DNA of 64,000 nt from Paenibacillus sp. PCH8 (GCF_002968835.1 NZ_PKQK01000001.1:2604001-2668000), one strand, 5' to 3'. Numbered from the stretch's first letter, positions 18,101-28,304 are shown. Program-made: numbers and translations. The notes: generated by a model from the sequence alone, not told the origin.

Positions 18101-21100
18101 ATGACTGTCATAAGGAAGGATCGTTTTTTGCAAGGACTTGTATTCATGACGTTACTTCTTATACTGGTTATGGTGTTTCAAATCACCGGAGGGCGGGAAA
18201 CGCCTGTTGCGAAGCAGGGGATTCTGGATTTGACGGGCTCAAAATGGACGAATGCGATTATTCCATTAAATGGAGAGTGGGAATTTTATCCAGATCAACT
18301 GCTGACACCAGAGCAGTTACATCAGGCACAGATCAGACCTACAATGATGTATGTTCCCGGCAATTGGGAGGATAAAGAAATTAATAACGGGCATCCGATG
18401 AGCGGACAAGGATATGGAACATATCGGCTGATTGTTCGTAATGTGCCGCAGGATGAGCAGTTGGCTATCGCCAAACATTATGTCCGGTTCTCCGATACGA
18501 TGTATGTGAATGGGAAGCTTGTGGGACAATCCGGCTTGCCTGCGACCTCTGCCCAAGCCTATGAACCTCGCAATGAACCGTATACGATTTATTTCCATTC
18601 CGAGAATAAAGAGATTGAAATTGTGCTGCAGGTGGCTAATTTTGATTTTCGCAGTGGTGGCATATATAGCTCGATTGAACTGGGCGAGGGAAAGTCCGTA
18701 GGAGTGAGGGCCATTCTTCAATCAGGATTTGAGTTATTGATTATTGGAATGGTACTGATGTTCGGCCTATTATTCTTCTATCTGTATATTCGTTTACATC
18801 GAGACGGAGTTCAATTGTTATATGCACTTTTCTTTGTTGGTTTCGCACTCATTGTGGTGACCAATGGGGAACGCTTGCTGTTGCAGCTGTTTCCCGAGTT
18901 ATCCTTTGAAGTGGTCTTCAAGCTGAAGTCCATTGCGGTATACGGTGTACCTGTGATTGTTAGCATGATTGCCTGGAAGCTCGCATCCGGGGTCATCTCG
19001 TGGAAATGGCTCAGGGTACCCAGTTTCTTGCTTATTTTATATGTAATTCTAATTGTTGTAACGCCATTTCGAATCTATTCATATGTTCAGGATATCATGT
19101 ATCTGGTCGCCCTGCTTACTTATGTCATAGCCTTTATCGTAATACTTCGCCAGTATATGCTGAGGAAATATGGGAGTAAAAGCAGATCTCAATTCCAACT
19201 GCTCATAACGTGCATCTGGATTATGCTCGTGAATTCAATGCTCGCCATTGTGGTCATCTGGAATCCAATGAGCCAGATTCTGCTCAATTGCACTACACTA
19301 TTCATTCTGGGTGCATTTACCGTGTTGCTCATCTATCAATATGTCCGGGCTTATGATTCCATGCAGCAGCTTACCCGTGAGCTCCAGTTATCGGACAAGG
19401 TAAAGGACGAGTTTCTGCTTCTTACCTCGCATGAGTTGAACTCACCGCTCCACAGTATCATTCACTTGTCTCGTTCACTGCTGGGAACACCCCTGCGACG
19501 AACGAATGAGGTAGAGATGCGAAGCAAGCTTCAGCTCATACGCAACACCGCTTACCGGATGTCCAACCTTGTGAATGATTTGATCGATATGTCACGATTC
19601 AGAGACGGCAGTATGAAGGTTGCAGTGGGCACGGTTGATCTGGTATCCTGCCTTTCTTTGGTTACGGAGGTGCTGGGTTTTCTGGCCACTGGAAAAGGGA
19701 TCGTACTGGTCCGTAGACTGGAGCCTGAGGCCCGATATATCATTGCGGATGAAAGTCGGCTCCTGCAAGTACTGTATAACTTGGTTTATCACCTGATTGG
19801 TCAGCATAGCCACAGAGAGCTGATCATTGAGTGCGAGCGGCATGACGAACATGTACGGATTATACTTCGGTTCGAGGCACATACGGAGCATCTTGTTCAT
19901 TTGGAGAGGGAAGAACGCCCAGATTCTGAGCATCTGCACAATGGTTCAGCAGGCTTGTCTATTGCAGCAGAGCTTGTCAGTATTATGAAGGGGCGGCTAA
20001 TCGTCAACGATGCAGCAGAATCGATCCAGATGGAGCTTCCAACGGCAGAAGAGGCTGGCGTGGAGGCAGCCTTAGAGTCAGCAGTATCTCAGGAGGACGA
20101 TGGAACGGATCTGACAGGCGCACCGTCAGGTAACGCTTCAGCAGTCATTTTGATTGCCACCACCGATCTCGTGGATATGGAGCATCTGAATACATTGCTT
20201 TCTACAGAAGGATTTCTAGTGAGCTTTGCCAGCTCTGATCTGGAAGTCCATTCGCTACTTGCAAGCGGCAAGCTGCCGGATCTCGTCATAGTGGATGCGT
20301 TGCTTCCATCCGTTACAGGCTATGAGCTGTGCAAGCGAATTCGTGAGGACTTCAGTCAGGTGGAGCTTCCGGTATTGTTTATTAATATGCGCAGTACACC
20401 TGCTGATATCGAGGCATGTATTACAGCAGGCGGCAACGATTTTATTACACGTCCACTGGATGCAGGAGAAATTCTCGTACGTGTACATACACTGCTTGGC
20501 ATGAAGCGACTGGTCAAGGAGGCGGCCAATAATGAGATGGCTTTCCTGCGTTCACAGATCAAACCTCATTTCTTGTATAATGCCCTGGGTACGATCATGT
20601 CTTTATGTTTTACGGATGGCCCGAGGGCAGGTGAGTTGTTGGGAAGCTTCAGCAGGTATTTGCGGATTCTCTTTCATATGGATAATTCGGAGGAAGTGAT
20701 CCCGTTAAGCAAGGAAATGGAGCTTGTTCAGGCATATGTCGAGATTGAGCAAGAGCGATTTGGCTCCAGGCTTCAAGTTGAATTCGATGTAGATACTTCA
20801 CTTTATTCATGCAAGGTTATGCCTCTGCTCATTGAGCCCCTGGTGGAAAATGCGATTCGGCATGGCGTATCCCAAAAGATAAATGGTGGAACGGTGAAGC
20901 TATGCATCCAAAGATATGAGGACAGGGTGCAGGTGGTGGTTGAGGATGATGGCGTTGGCATGTCAGCTCAGCAGGTGGAATTAATAATGGATAGAGGCTT
21001 GACCGAGCAGGGGATTGGCTTGCAGAATGTGCAAAGACGACTAAAGCATTTGAACGGACAGGCACCTGTCATTCTCAGTGAGCAAGGTCAAGGTACGAAG

Positions 21101-21127
21101 ATTATAATAGAATTTCCATACCAGTAA
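18101..21127 (+). CDS. 7TM-type hybrid sensor histidine kinase with two kinase modules
   Basis: Residues 1-~210: a membrane anchor and a jelly-roll 7TMR-DISM type sensor (LNGEWEFYP, YRLIVRNVP). Then seven membrane segments to ~400. A first kinase module has HisKA (TSHELNSPLHSII, His ~445) but its ATPase part is degenerate. A receiver domain follows (VDALLPSVTGYELC, Asp ~729). The C terminus carries a second, LytS-like kinase module: IKPHFLYNALG and the ATPase boxes LVENAIRHG, DDGVGMS and GIGLQNVQRRL. The product most likely senses carbohydrate or wall signals outside and passes phosphate to the regulator encoded 20 bases downstream. The first ATPase domain lacks clear G boxes, so catalysis may rest on the second module. 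Confidence 0.88.
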   Translation: MTVIRKDRFLQGLVFMTLLLILVMVFQITGGRETPVAKQGILDLTGSKWTNAIIPLNGEWEFYPDQLLTPEQLHQAQIRPTMMYVPGNWEDKEINNGHPMSGQGYGTYRLIVRNVPQDEQLAIAKHYVRFSDTMYVNGKLVGQSGLPATSAQAYEPRNEPYTIYFHSENKEIEIVLQVANFDFRSGGIYSSIELGEGKSVGVRAILQSGFELLIIGMVLMFGLLFFYLYIRLHRDGVQLLYALFFVGFALIVVTNGERLLLQLFPELSFEVVFKLKSIAVYGVPVIVSMIAWKLASGVISWKWLRVPSFLLILYVILIVVTPFRIYSYVQDIMYLVALLTYVIAFIVILRQYMLRKYGSKSRSQFQLLITCIWIMLVNSMLAIVVIWNPMSQILLNCTTLFILGAFTVLLIYQYVRAYDSMQQLTRELQLSDKVKDEFLLLTSHELNSPLHSIIHLSRSLLGTPLRRTNEVEMRSKLQLIRNTAYRMSNLVNDLIDMSRFRDGSMKVAVGTVDLVSCLSLVTEVLGFLATGKGIVLVRRLEPEARYIIADESRLLQVLYNLVYHLIGQHSHRELIIECERHDEHVRIILRFEAHTEHLVHLEREERPDSEHLHNGSAGLSIAAELVSIMKGRLIVNDAAESIQMELPTAEEAGVEAALESAVSQEDDGTDLTGAPSGNASAVILIATTDLVDMEHLNTLLSTEGFLVSFASSDLEVHSLLASGKLPDLVIVDALLPSVTGYELCKRIREDFSQVELPVLFINMRSTPADIEACITAGGNDFITRPLDAGEILVRVHTLLGMKRLVKEAANNEMAFLRSQIKPHFLYNALGTIMSLCFTDGPRAGELLGSFSRYLRILFHMDNSEEVIPLSKEMELVQAYVEIEQERFGSRLQVEFDVDTSLYSCKVMPLLIEPLVENAIRHGVSQKINGGTVKLCIQRYEDRVQVVVEDDGVGMSAQQVELIMDRGLTEQGIGLQNVQRRLKHLNGQAPVILSEQGQGTKIIIEFPYQ

Positions 21128-21147
21128 TTGAGGAGAGGGGAACCGGA

Positions 21148-22284
21148 GTGCTGCAAGCGTATTTGGTGGACGATGAGCCTCATGCTTTGAATATGCTGGA
21201 AATGTTCCTTACTCGAACAGGTAAAGTAAATGTAGCAGGGCGCTCGGTCAATGGTTTCGAGGCGCTTGATGCACTCCAGCACATGCGCCCGGATATTTGG
21301 TTTCTCGATATTGAAATGCCGGGAATGAGCGGATTGGAACTGGCTGCGAATATACATGAGGTAGAACCGGATGCGATTATCGTATTTACGACCGCCTATG
21401 ATCAGTATGCATTAGCGGCTTTTGAGCATGAGGCGCTGGATTATTTGCTCAAACCGATTGAGATGGGGCGTCTGTCACGAACGATTGAGCGTCTGATGAA
21501 GGACAGAAGTTCCAGTACAGGCGTGGAGCAACCTATTATCCATACGGATGATCAGAATCGTTTATTTGTCCAAATGCTTGGGAAATTTCGTGTCACACCC
21601 ACAAACGGAGAAGTGATGATGTGGCGGACAGCCAAGGAGAAAGAGTTGTTCGCCTATTTACTGCTGCATGACCCAACGACCAGTGCCGTGCACCGGGATC
21701 GGATTATTGAATACTTATGGCCTGATGAGCGATATGAAAAAGCCAAAATTTATATGCACACCTGTGTGAGTCTTCTGAGAAAAAACTTGAGACAGACCGG
21801 AATGGAACAAATGGTAAGCTATAAAGATGAGCACTACATCCTTGATAAAAAGCGAATCAGAGCAGACGTATATGATTTTATGGAGGTCTCCCTGCGAATG
21901 CAGCATGAAGCGAATGTGCCCATAGCCCAAATTGAGCGGAGCTTGCATATGTATCAGGATGAACTGCTTCCACAAGAAGATTACCCTTGGGTATCGGAAC
22001 TAAGTCATAAGCTGGAGCAATTCGCTCTAGAGCTCAGGCTGAAGCTTTCGACGAGGTATCTTGAGCAGAATAATGGCAAAAAAGCAGCAGATGCAGCGGA
22101 GCTTGCAATCGAACAGTCACCCTATGAAGAAGAAGCTTATCGTTGTGCCATGCAGGCGTATATGTTTATGGGTAAGCATGATCATGTGCTGCGCATCTAT
22201 CGGAACCTTGAGGAACGATTGACCGAGCTTAACATCCAGCCCTCTTTTGTCACAAGACAAATATATGAACAGATTAAGGTCTGA
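21148..22284 (+). CDS. Response regulator with winged-helix and BTAD domain
   Basis: GTG start after GAGGAGAGGGG. Receiver domain ~1-120: acidic pocket VDDEPH, phospho-Asp in WFLDIEMPGMSG, Thr in VFTTAYD, Lys in YLLKPIE. Residues ~135-235 form an OmpR/SARP-like winged helix (LGKFRVTP, DRIIEYLWPDE) and the rest a BTAD helical domain (AELAIEQSPYEEEAYR, RIYRNLEERL). Partner of the hybrid kinase just upstream. Targets are unknown; the adjacent surface genes and pst region are candidates. Confidence 0.88.
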   Translation: MLQAYLVDDEPHALNMLEMFLTRTGKVNVAGRSVNGFEALDALQHMRPDIWFLDIEMPGMSGLELAANIHEVEPDAIIVFTTAYDQYALAAFEHEALDYLLKPIEMGRLSRTIERLMKDRSSSTGVEQPIIHTDDQNRLFVQMLGKFRVTPTNGEVMMWRTAKEKELFAYLLLHDPTTSAVHRDRIIEYLWPDERYEKAKIYMHTCVSLLRKNLRQTGMEQMVSYKDEHYILDKKRIRADVYDFMEVSLRMQHEANVPIAQIERSLHMYQDELLPQEDYPWVSELSHKLEQFALELRLKLSTRYLEQNNGKKAADAAELAIEQSPYEEEAYRCAMQAYMFMGKHDHVLRIYRNLEERLTELNIQPSFVTRQIYEQIKV

Positions 22285-22911
22285 GCGTGCAAGAAAGCTT
22301 TCAAAGAAACGATAAACAAACTGGGTGTTGATTCCCTCGATATGTACTTAATCCATTTTGCCTCGCCAAACTATATTGGAACATGGAAAGCTATGGAGGA
22401 ATTATACGAGGAAGGCAAGATCAAAGTCATTGGAGTTGCGAATTTTGAGATTCAGCATTTGGAAGAATTACGGAAGCACACGCGAATTGGGCCGATGATT
22501 AATCAAATCGAAACGCACCCGGAATTTCCGCAGAATGAACTACGTGCCTATATGGACAAACATCAGATTATACATGAGGCGTGGGGCCCGTTGGGACAGG
22601 GGAATAAAGTATTATTGCAGCATCCGGTATTGAAGGAAATTGCCGATCATCACCACAAGACGGTGGCTCAAGTGATCTTGCGTTGGCACCTGGACCGTGG
22701 CGTCATCCTGATTCCTAAATCATCCAATCCGAAGCGAATCAGAGAAAATAGCGAGGTTTTTGATTTTGAACTGTCGGCTGATGAAACTTTTTATCTGAGC
22801 ATTTTGCATATATCCAAAGAGCGTTTGCCAACAGCAAGATATAGATTTGAACTGAATTATGAAAACATTGACAATTCGTTAACAATACCAAGATTTTCCG
22901 TTTACAAATGA
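22285..22911 (+). pseudogene. Aldo/keto reductase lacking its N-terminal third
   Basis: The frame continues directly after the response-regulator stop codon (same frame) with KAFKETINKLGVDSLDMYL, the middle of an aldo/keto reductase, then IGVANFEIQHLEEL, EAWGPLGQG and IPKSSNPKRIRENSEVFDF to a normal C terminus. The first ~90 residues with the catalytic Asp and Tyr are absent, and there is no start signal with a binding site; ATG 22342 is internal. A deletion or rearrangement has joined the remnant to the end of the regulator gene. Confidence 0.8.
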
Positions 22912-23075
22912 GCCCTATAATAACAAACGTGATAGGTCATTTTGACTAGGAACGTGGAAGGTTAGGGGGATGAGGCAGGCAAGCTCTCATAATGACGATA
23001 CATGCAGAATACCAGGCAGCAGGGCATGACATCAAAAGGCAAATTATATGGAATAGAGAAGGGTGACAAGAGCCA

Positions 23076-24476
23076 ATGTCAATGAAAAAAGCGTTCGTAG
23101 TGTCCATGGTAGCCACAGTGTTAACAACTTCTGTGGTCAGTGCAGTATCGGCTGCTCCTGTAATGAAACCTGCAGCTAGTACAGCTGAGGTGCAAAATTC
23201 CACGCTTACAATAAACGGTAACAGCATCATCGTTCGTTCCATCGTTAAGAATGGCGAGACACTCGTTTCACTTCGTGATGTGACCAAGGCGATTGGCGCG
23301 CAAGCAGAAGTACATAATGGAACGACAGTGATCAAGTTGAACGATCACACAGTGACATTCCAGAATAATGCGAAACACCTCGTAGTGGATGGCGCCAAAG
23401 TGAATCTGAATCAACCGGTTACGATCATTGCGGGTACAAGTTACGTTGCGCTTCGACCATTGATATCCAGCGTTGGCGGTACAATCGTCAAGAGAAATGG
23501 ATTGCTTGAGGTCAGCACGGTGGCTCTCTTTGAAGGAGCAGAGAATCCCCGTTTTGCCGGAGCAGACAGACTGATTGTCTCCAAGAGTGATACCAATGGC
23601 AGAAGCGACTATCTCGTAGATACCACAAGCGGTAAATATGAACTGTTGTTAACGACGGATGGTGGATCGGATCTCCTCATTTCTCCAAATGCGGATCAAG
23701 CGGCTTATACGAATGCTGAAGGAGCCGTTTATGTTATGGACCTGAAGACGAAAGCATCCAAACGGATTACCAGCGACAACAGTATCAAGCCGGAGCTGGT
23801 GTGGTCTGCGGACGGAAGTGCAATCTATTTCCTGCAAGGAGATAAAGGGTCGGTCATAGCGAAGCTGAATCTGGCGGATGGAGCGATTACGAAAGTGGTC
23901 GAAGACAAGGTAGACTACAAGGAGAACCTGAATGTGTCTGCGGATGGTAAAAGATTCATCTATACGGTAACGACACTGGGTAAGGTAACTTCCGATGTAA
24001 CCAATGTAGATGAAGACAACGTGTCCATCGATTTTTCAGCGAATCAACAACAAATATATGCATATAACAACGAATTAACAAAACCTAAAGCGGCAAAATT
24101 AACGACTTCAACCGATGACAAAGTGTTTGTCTGGTCCGTCGACGGGCAGAAGGCCTACTACGTAAGTGTACCCTCCGAAGATGGCAAGGCGTCGCTACTG
24201 TCAGTGGATTCATCTCAGAAGACGACTTCTGTGTATGGAGATACCGATGTTGAGCAAGCCGTTCTGTCGGGTGGCATCTTGTACGTACTGGCTGCGCAGG
24301 ATGATCGTAACAGCGTCATTGTTTCCATTGACACAGTGACAGGAAAACAAACGAAGTTATACACGGTATCTTCGGACGTATCCTCCCTTACGGTGGCTGG
24401 AACACAAATTGCTGTAACCGAGAACGGTCGTGTGCTGGTTCAAGCTGGCGGTAGCTGGAGAGCAGTTACGAAGTAA
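23076..24476 (+). CDS. Secreted stalk-domain (copper amine oxidase N-like) / beta-propeller protein
   Basis: A signal peptide (to about residue 30, VSAAPV). Residues ~35-150 form a duplicated beta domain of the kind annotated as copper amine oxidase N-terminal or stalk domain (LVSLRDVTKAIGA, YVALRPLISSVGG). Residues ~150-466 look like a TolB/WD40 propeller with repeated blades (ISPNADQAAYT, WSADGSAIYFL, VSADGKRFIYT). No enzyme motif is visible. It is 78 bases before pstS and in the same direction, without a terminator between, so it may belong to the phosphate-starvation unit. Confidence 0.7.
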   Translation: MSMKKAFVVSMVATVLTTSVVSAVSAAPVMKPAASTAEVQNSTLTINGNSIIVRSIVKNGETLVSLRDVTKAIGAQAEVHNGTTVIKLNDHTVTFQNNAKHLVVDGAKVNLNQPVTIIAGTSYVALRPLISSVGGTIVKRNGLLEVSTVALFEGAENPRFAGADRLIVSKSDTNGRSDYLVDTTSGKYELLLTTDGGSDLLISPNADQAAYTNAEGAVYVMDLKTKASKRITSDNSIKPELVWSADGSAIYFLQGDKGSVIAKLNLADGAITKVVEDKVDYKENLNVSADGKRFIYTVTTLGKVTSDVTNVDEDNVSIDFSANQQQIYAYNNELTKPKAAKLTTSTDDKVFVWSVDGQKAYYVSVPSEDGKASLLSVDSSQKTTSVYGDTDVEQAVLSGGILYVLAAQDDRNSVIVSIDTVTGKQTKLYTVSSDVSSLTVAGTQIAVTENGRVLVQAGGSWRAVTK

Positions 24477-24554
24477 TATTTTGATCCAGAGTGACAAGTG
24501 ATAAGTACGTATTAAGAAAATAAAAATTATACAATTCGAGAGGAGTTTATAAAA

Positions 24555-25418
24555 ATGAAAAAATGGATCAAACCTTTCACAGCTATGCTTATGGCTGTAT
24601 CGCTAATTGGTGGCCTGGGAGGTGCTACGACAGCATCTGCTGCCAAGAGCACAGAGAAAGGCAAAATTGTTATCAACGGTTCCTCGGCATTGCTTCCGCT
24701 GACACTTCAAGCTGCAAGTGAGTTCAAGAAAGACAATCCAAAGGTCAAAATCTCGGCTTCCGCCGCAGGTTCTATTACAGGACCACAATCCGTACGTAAA
24801 GGGATTGCGGATATCGGTGCTGTGGACTGGGATGCATCCAAGGATGTACCAGGCTTCAAGAAGTTTGATGGAATGGTAGCTAATCCGGTAGCGGTAACGG
24901 TATTTACGGCTGTCGTCAATACCAATGTGGGTGTAAGCAGTCTGACAACAAAGCAATTGCAGGACATCTTCTCCGGCAAAGTGACCAACTGGAAAGAAGT
25001 AGGCGGTTCGGATGCCAACATTGTTGTCGTTAACCGTAAATTCGGTTCCGGCACGCGGGTCAACTTCCAACAAAAAGCGTTGGATGGCAAGGATTTCATG
25101 AGTAAAGGGGACAACTACAAAGAAGTTGGCTCCAGCGGTGATATGAAAACGAGTATTGAAACGACACCGAATGCAATCGGTTATATCGACCTTCCTTATG
25201 TGACTAGCAAAATGAAGGCTGTATCCATCAATGGCGTGGCACCAACAGAGAAGAACGTTCTGAACAAAACGTACAAAGTATGGGGCATCGGCTATTACAT
25301 GACCAAAGGTCAACCAACGGGTGCAACCAAAGCGTTCATTGAGTATATCCAGAGCAGCAAGTTCCAGAACGGTTCCCTGAAAAAGCTGAAGTTCATTCCG
25401 CTTGCAGCTGTTAAATAA
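24555..25418 (+). CDS. pstS: Phosphate ABC transporter substrate-binding protein PstS
   Basis: Signal peptide (MKKWIKPFTAMLMAVSLIGG..., cleavage near ASA). Phosphate-binding loop regions are visible: INGSSALLPL, GSITGPQSVRKG and KFGSGTRVNF. Length 287 is normal. No lipobox Cys is seen at the cleavage site, so it may be held by charge or lost to the medium. GAGAGGAG precedes ATG. First gene of the pst set, with a hairpin after it that should keep PstS in excess over the membrane parts. Confidence 0.93.
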   Translation: MKKWIKPFTAMLMAVSLIGGLGGATTASAAKSTEKGKIVINGSSALLPLTLQAASEFKKDNPKVKISASAAGSITGPQSVRKGIADIGAVDWDASKDVPGFKKFDGMVANPVAVTVFTAVVNTNVGVSSLTTKQLQDIFSGKVTNWKEVGGSDANIVVVNRKFGSGTRVNFQQKALDGKDFMSKGDNYKEVGSSGDMKTSIETTPNAIGYIDLPYVTSKMKAVSINGVAPTEKNVLNKTYKVWGIGYYMTKGQPTGATKAFIEYIQSSKFQNGSLKKLKFIPLAAVK

Positions 25419-25465
25419 CGGAGCCGTACACGTTCGTCATTCTCACATTTCATAAGAAAAGGGAT

Positions 25466-25497
25466 AGCCAGCTTCGGCGCACGGTCGCAAGCTGGCT
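25466..25497 (+). terminator. Intercistronic hairpin between pstS and pstC
   Basis: AGCCAGCTT and AAGCTGGCT form a perfect nine-base stem. No long T run follows. Such hairpins after binding-protein genes give partial termination or protect the upstream message. Confidence 0.6.
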
Positions 25498-25523
25498 TCT
25501 CTATGTGAAAGGAAGAGCACTTC

Positions 25524-26492
25524 ATGATCGATATGAATCCATCTACGAACAGCCATGCCCAGAGTGAGCTTGGATCGAGCATTAGCAAGATTCCCGAATC
25601 GGGCTCCCGCTTTAACCGTAAGGCGCGTTTGAGATGGTCCAATAACCTGTTTCGCATGGTATGCATCGGCAGTGCCGGCTTTGTTTGTCTGGTCCTTCTA
25701 TGCATCCTGATCCTCATGCTTCGCACAGGTGTGCTTACCTTTGCAGATGTTTCGCTGAGCGAATTCTTTTTCTCTACCAACTGGGACCCGGAGAATGAGC
25801 ATTACGGTGCGCTGACCTTTATCCTGGGAACACTCGCTCTAACGGGTCTCACCATGTTGTTCGCCATTCCCATCTCCGTTATCATTGCCGTATTTCTGGC
25901 CGAGATGACACCCAAATGGCTTCGCCATATTCTGCGGCCTGTATTGGATTTGTTAGTGGGCATTCCTTCTGTGGTCTACGGTTTCCTCGGACTGACGATC
26001 CTCATCCCCTGGCTAAGGGATATTAGTGGACGTGATCTGGCTGACGGATTGCTCGCAGCGTCCATTGTACTGACCATTATGGTACTTCCCACGATTAGCC
26101 GAATCAGTGATGATGCCATATCTGCTGTTCCGAATAAATACCGTGATGCGGCCTATGCACTCGGTACGAATCGATTCCAGACCGTAACTCGTGTGGTCTT
26201 ACCTGCTGCCAAAGGCGGGATCATGTATGCCGTCATTCTCGGGATGACTCGTGCTATCGGAGAGACGATGGCGGTGGTCATGGTGATCGGTAATACCGCA
26301 CAGCTTGCTAACAGTCTGTTCACACCCACATCCGTGCTGACCAGCAATATCGTTATGCAGATCTCTAGCGTGGAATTCGACTCTACCTGGAATCATGGTC
26401 TGTATATGATGGGTTTTATCCTACTCGCGATATCCATCCTGATGATCGTTATTGTTAGACTGTTTCAGAAGAGAGGGGGCCACAACCTATGA
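25524..26492 (+). CDS. pstC: Phosphate ABC transporter permease PstC
   Basis: Six membrane segments after a hydrophilic N-terminal tail. The permease loop appears as DAAYALGTNRFQTVTRVVLP, with GIPSVVYGFLG before it, as in PstC proteins. Stop codon overlaps the pstA start (ATGA), so translation is coupled. Confidence 0.93.
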   Translation: MIDMNPSTNSHAQSELGSSISKIPESGSRFNRKARLRWSNNLFRMVCIGSAGFVCLVLLCILILMLRTGVLTFADVSLSEFFFSTNWDPENEHYGALTFILGTLALTGLTMLFAIPISVIIAVFLAEMTPKWLRHILRPVLDLLVGIPSVVYGFLGLTILIPWLRDISGRDLADGLLAASIVLTIMVLPTISRISDDAISAVPNKYRDAAYALGTNRFQTVTRVVLPAAKGGIMYAVILGMTRAIGETMAVVMVIGNTAQLANSLFTPTSVLTSNIVMQISSVEFDSTWNHGLYMMGFILLAISILMIVIVRLFQKRGGHNL

Positions 26493-27397
26493 GTATGAAT
26501 AAACAGACGAAAGCAGTCCCTTCCTACTCATTTGGCAAACGCAGAAGTTCATCAATGTGGATGGATCGACTCTTTACAGGCATGGTATGGGGCGTCGGTA
26601 TTGTTGTCATTATGTTCATCGTGGGACTGTTATTCATATTGTTGAACAAAGGACTGCCCCTGCTCAGCTGGGATTTCCTCTACAGTGTGCCAAGTGAGAT
26701 TGAAGAAGGCGGAGGGATCGGCCCAGCACTGTTCAACTCGTTCTATGTGTTGATTCTATCCTTGATCATCTCTATACCCATTGGTATGGCAGCTGGTATA
26801 TATCTGGCAGAGTTTGCTCCAAACAATAAGCTCATCGAAACGGTTCGCATTTGCGTGGAAGGATTGTCATCTGTTCCATCGATTATCTTCGGATTGTTCG
26901 GTATCGCGCTGTTTGTAGAGTTCTTCGAAATTGGTCTGACCATTCTGGGTGCCGCCGTCAGCCTTGCATTCCTGAATCTTCCTGTGCTTACCAGGGTAAC
27001 GGAGGAATCGGTCAGGGCCGTACCAGTGGAGCTTCGCAATGGATCGTTTGCGCTGGGCTCAACGCATCTCCAGACGATCCGCCAAGTTCTGCTGCCGGTG
27101 GCCCTCAACGGAATCATGACAGGTATCTGCCTGACCGCAGGCCGTGCATTCGGGGAGAGTGCCGTTATTATTCTGACTGCCGGTGTATCAACATCCGGGG
27201 AAATGTGGGACTTTAACTTGCTCTCGCCTGGAGGAACCCTTGCCGTACATCTGTGGTACATCCAATCCGAAGCCATTGTGCCAGATGCGGTGGAGATTGC
27301 GCAGAAGACAACCGCTGTACTGATCTTTGTTGCCTTGCTCATTAATCTTCTGTTCCGTGTACCCCTCTGGCTGAATGCACGCAAAAATCAAACCTGA
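26489..27397 (+). CDS. pstA: Phosphate ABC transporter permease PstA
   Basis: Six membrane segments. The cytoplasmic loop reads LRNGSFALGSTHLQTIRQVL, and GLSSVPSIIFGLFG and GRAFGESAVIILTAG are characteristic of PstA. It pairs with PstC as the membrane channel. A ~95-base gap with no clear terminator leads to pstB. Confidence 0.93.
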   Translation: MSMNKQTKAVPSYSFGKRRSSSMWMDRLFTGMVWGVGIVVIMFIVGLLFILLNKGLPLLSWDFLYSVPSEIEEGGGIGPALFNSFYVLILSLIISIPIGMAAGIYLAEFAPNNKLIETVRICVEGLSSVPSIIFGLFGIALFVEFFEIGLTILGAAVSLAFLNLPVLTRVTEESVRAVPVELRNGSFALGSTHLQTIRQVLLPVALNGIMTGICLTAGRAFGESAVIILTAGVSTSGEMWDFNLLSPGGTLAVHLWYIQSEAIVPDAVEIAQKTTAVLIFVALLINLLFRVPLWLNARKNQT

Positions 27398-27493
27398 TCT
27401 AAAGAGGATGCCGCTACTCGGTATCGCCTGGAACAACGCAACAGTCTAAGCTGAATCTGCAATCCATTCCATTCCAACCCGGGAGGGCACCTC

Positions 27494-28249
27494 GTGCAAC
27501 CTATTATTGAGATCAACCAATTGAATTTGTATTACGGTCAGTTTCAAGCGCTGAAGGATGTTTCTATTGAAATTCCTGAGCGGGCAATTACTGCTTTTAT
27601 CGGACCGTCCGGTTGTGGGAAATCGACCTTACTGCGCACGCTGAACCGGATGAATGACCGCATACCCGGCACACGGATTGAAGGCAAAGTGGCCGTAGGG
27701 GGAACCGATATCTACAGTGGTGAAGTTCATGTGGAGACCCTTCGCAAGAAGATTGGTATGGTCTTTCAGCAACCGAACCCTTTCCCGAAATCCATCTATG
27801 ACAACGTGGCTTTTGGTCCAAGGCAGCACGGCATTCATGGCAAGAAGAAGTTGGACGAGATCGTAGAGCAGAGCCTGCGTTCCGCAGTTCTGTGGGAGGA
27901 GGTCAAAGACAATCTAAAGCGCTCCGCGTTAAGCCTGTCTGGTGGGCAGCAGCAGCGTCTGTGTATCGCTCGTGCGCTCGCCGTGGAACCGGATATTCTC
28001 CTGATGGATGAGGCAACTGCTTCGCTTGATCCCGTCTCTACTTTTAAAATTGAGGAGCTTGTGCATGAACTGAAGGAACATTATACGATCGTGATGGTTA
28101 CACACAACATGCAGCAAGCCGCTCGCGTATCCCAGCAGACGGTGTTCTTCCTGAACGGCGAAGTTGTGGAATATTCCGCTACCCAGAGCATGTTCGCCGA
28201 GCCAGTCGATGTGCGTACGCAGGATTATATTAGTGGCAGGTTTGGTTGA
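27494..28249 (+). CDS. pstB: Phosphate ABC transporter ATPase PstB
   Basis: Walker [10 protein letters not shown], the PstB-type stretch [11 protein letters not shown]-loop VFQQPNPFP, signature [10 protein letters not shown], Walker [14 protein letters not shown] and H-loop [11 protein letters not shown] are complete. GTG start with GGGAGGG before it. No phoU gene follows in the window; the next gene is on the other strand. Confidence 0.95.
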   Translation: MQPIIEINQLNLYYGQFQALKDVSIEIPERAITAFIGPSGCGKSTLLRTLNRMNDRIPGTRIEGKVAVGGTDIYSGEVHVETLRKKIGMVFQQPNPFPKSIYDNVAFGPRQHGIHGKKKLDEIVEQSLRSAVLWEEVKDNLKRSALSLSGGQQQRLCIARALAVEPDILLMDEATASLDPVSTFKIEELVHELKEHYTIVMVTHNMQQAARVSQQTVFFLNGEVVEYSATQSMFAEPVDVRTQDYISGRFG

Positions 28250-28274
28250 GGGTCCGTTGGTCGTTGAGTAGTGG

Positions 28275-28304
28275 AAGCCTTTCAGATATGATCTGAAAGG
28301 CTTT
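28275..28304 (+). terminator. Terminator after pstB
   Basis: AAGCCTTTCAGAT and ATCTGAAAGGCTT around ATG, with TTTT. A very similar hairpin occurs at 44271-44301 after the second YdeI copy, one sign of the duplications in this region. Confidence 0.75.

Noticed and set aside
22912..23075. Possible Pho box before the propeller gene
   Set aside because: Only weak TTAACA-like pieces were seen; not enough repeats at 11-base spacing to claim a PhoP site.
24603..25313. Minus-strand open frame (236 codons) inside pstS
   Set aside because: Opposite strand of a certain pstS gene; no family-like sequence.
26743..27384. Minus-strand open frame (213 codons) inside pstA
   Set aside because: Antisense shadow of pstA; Arg/Pro/Ser-rich translation with no start signals.
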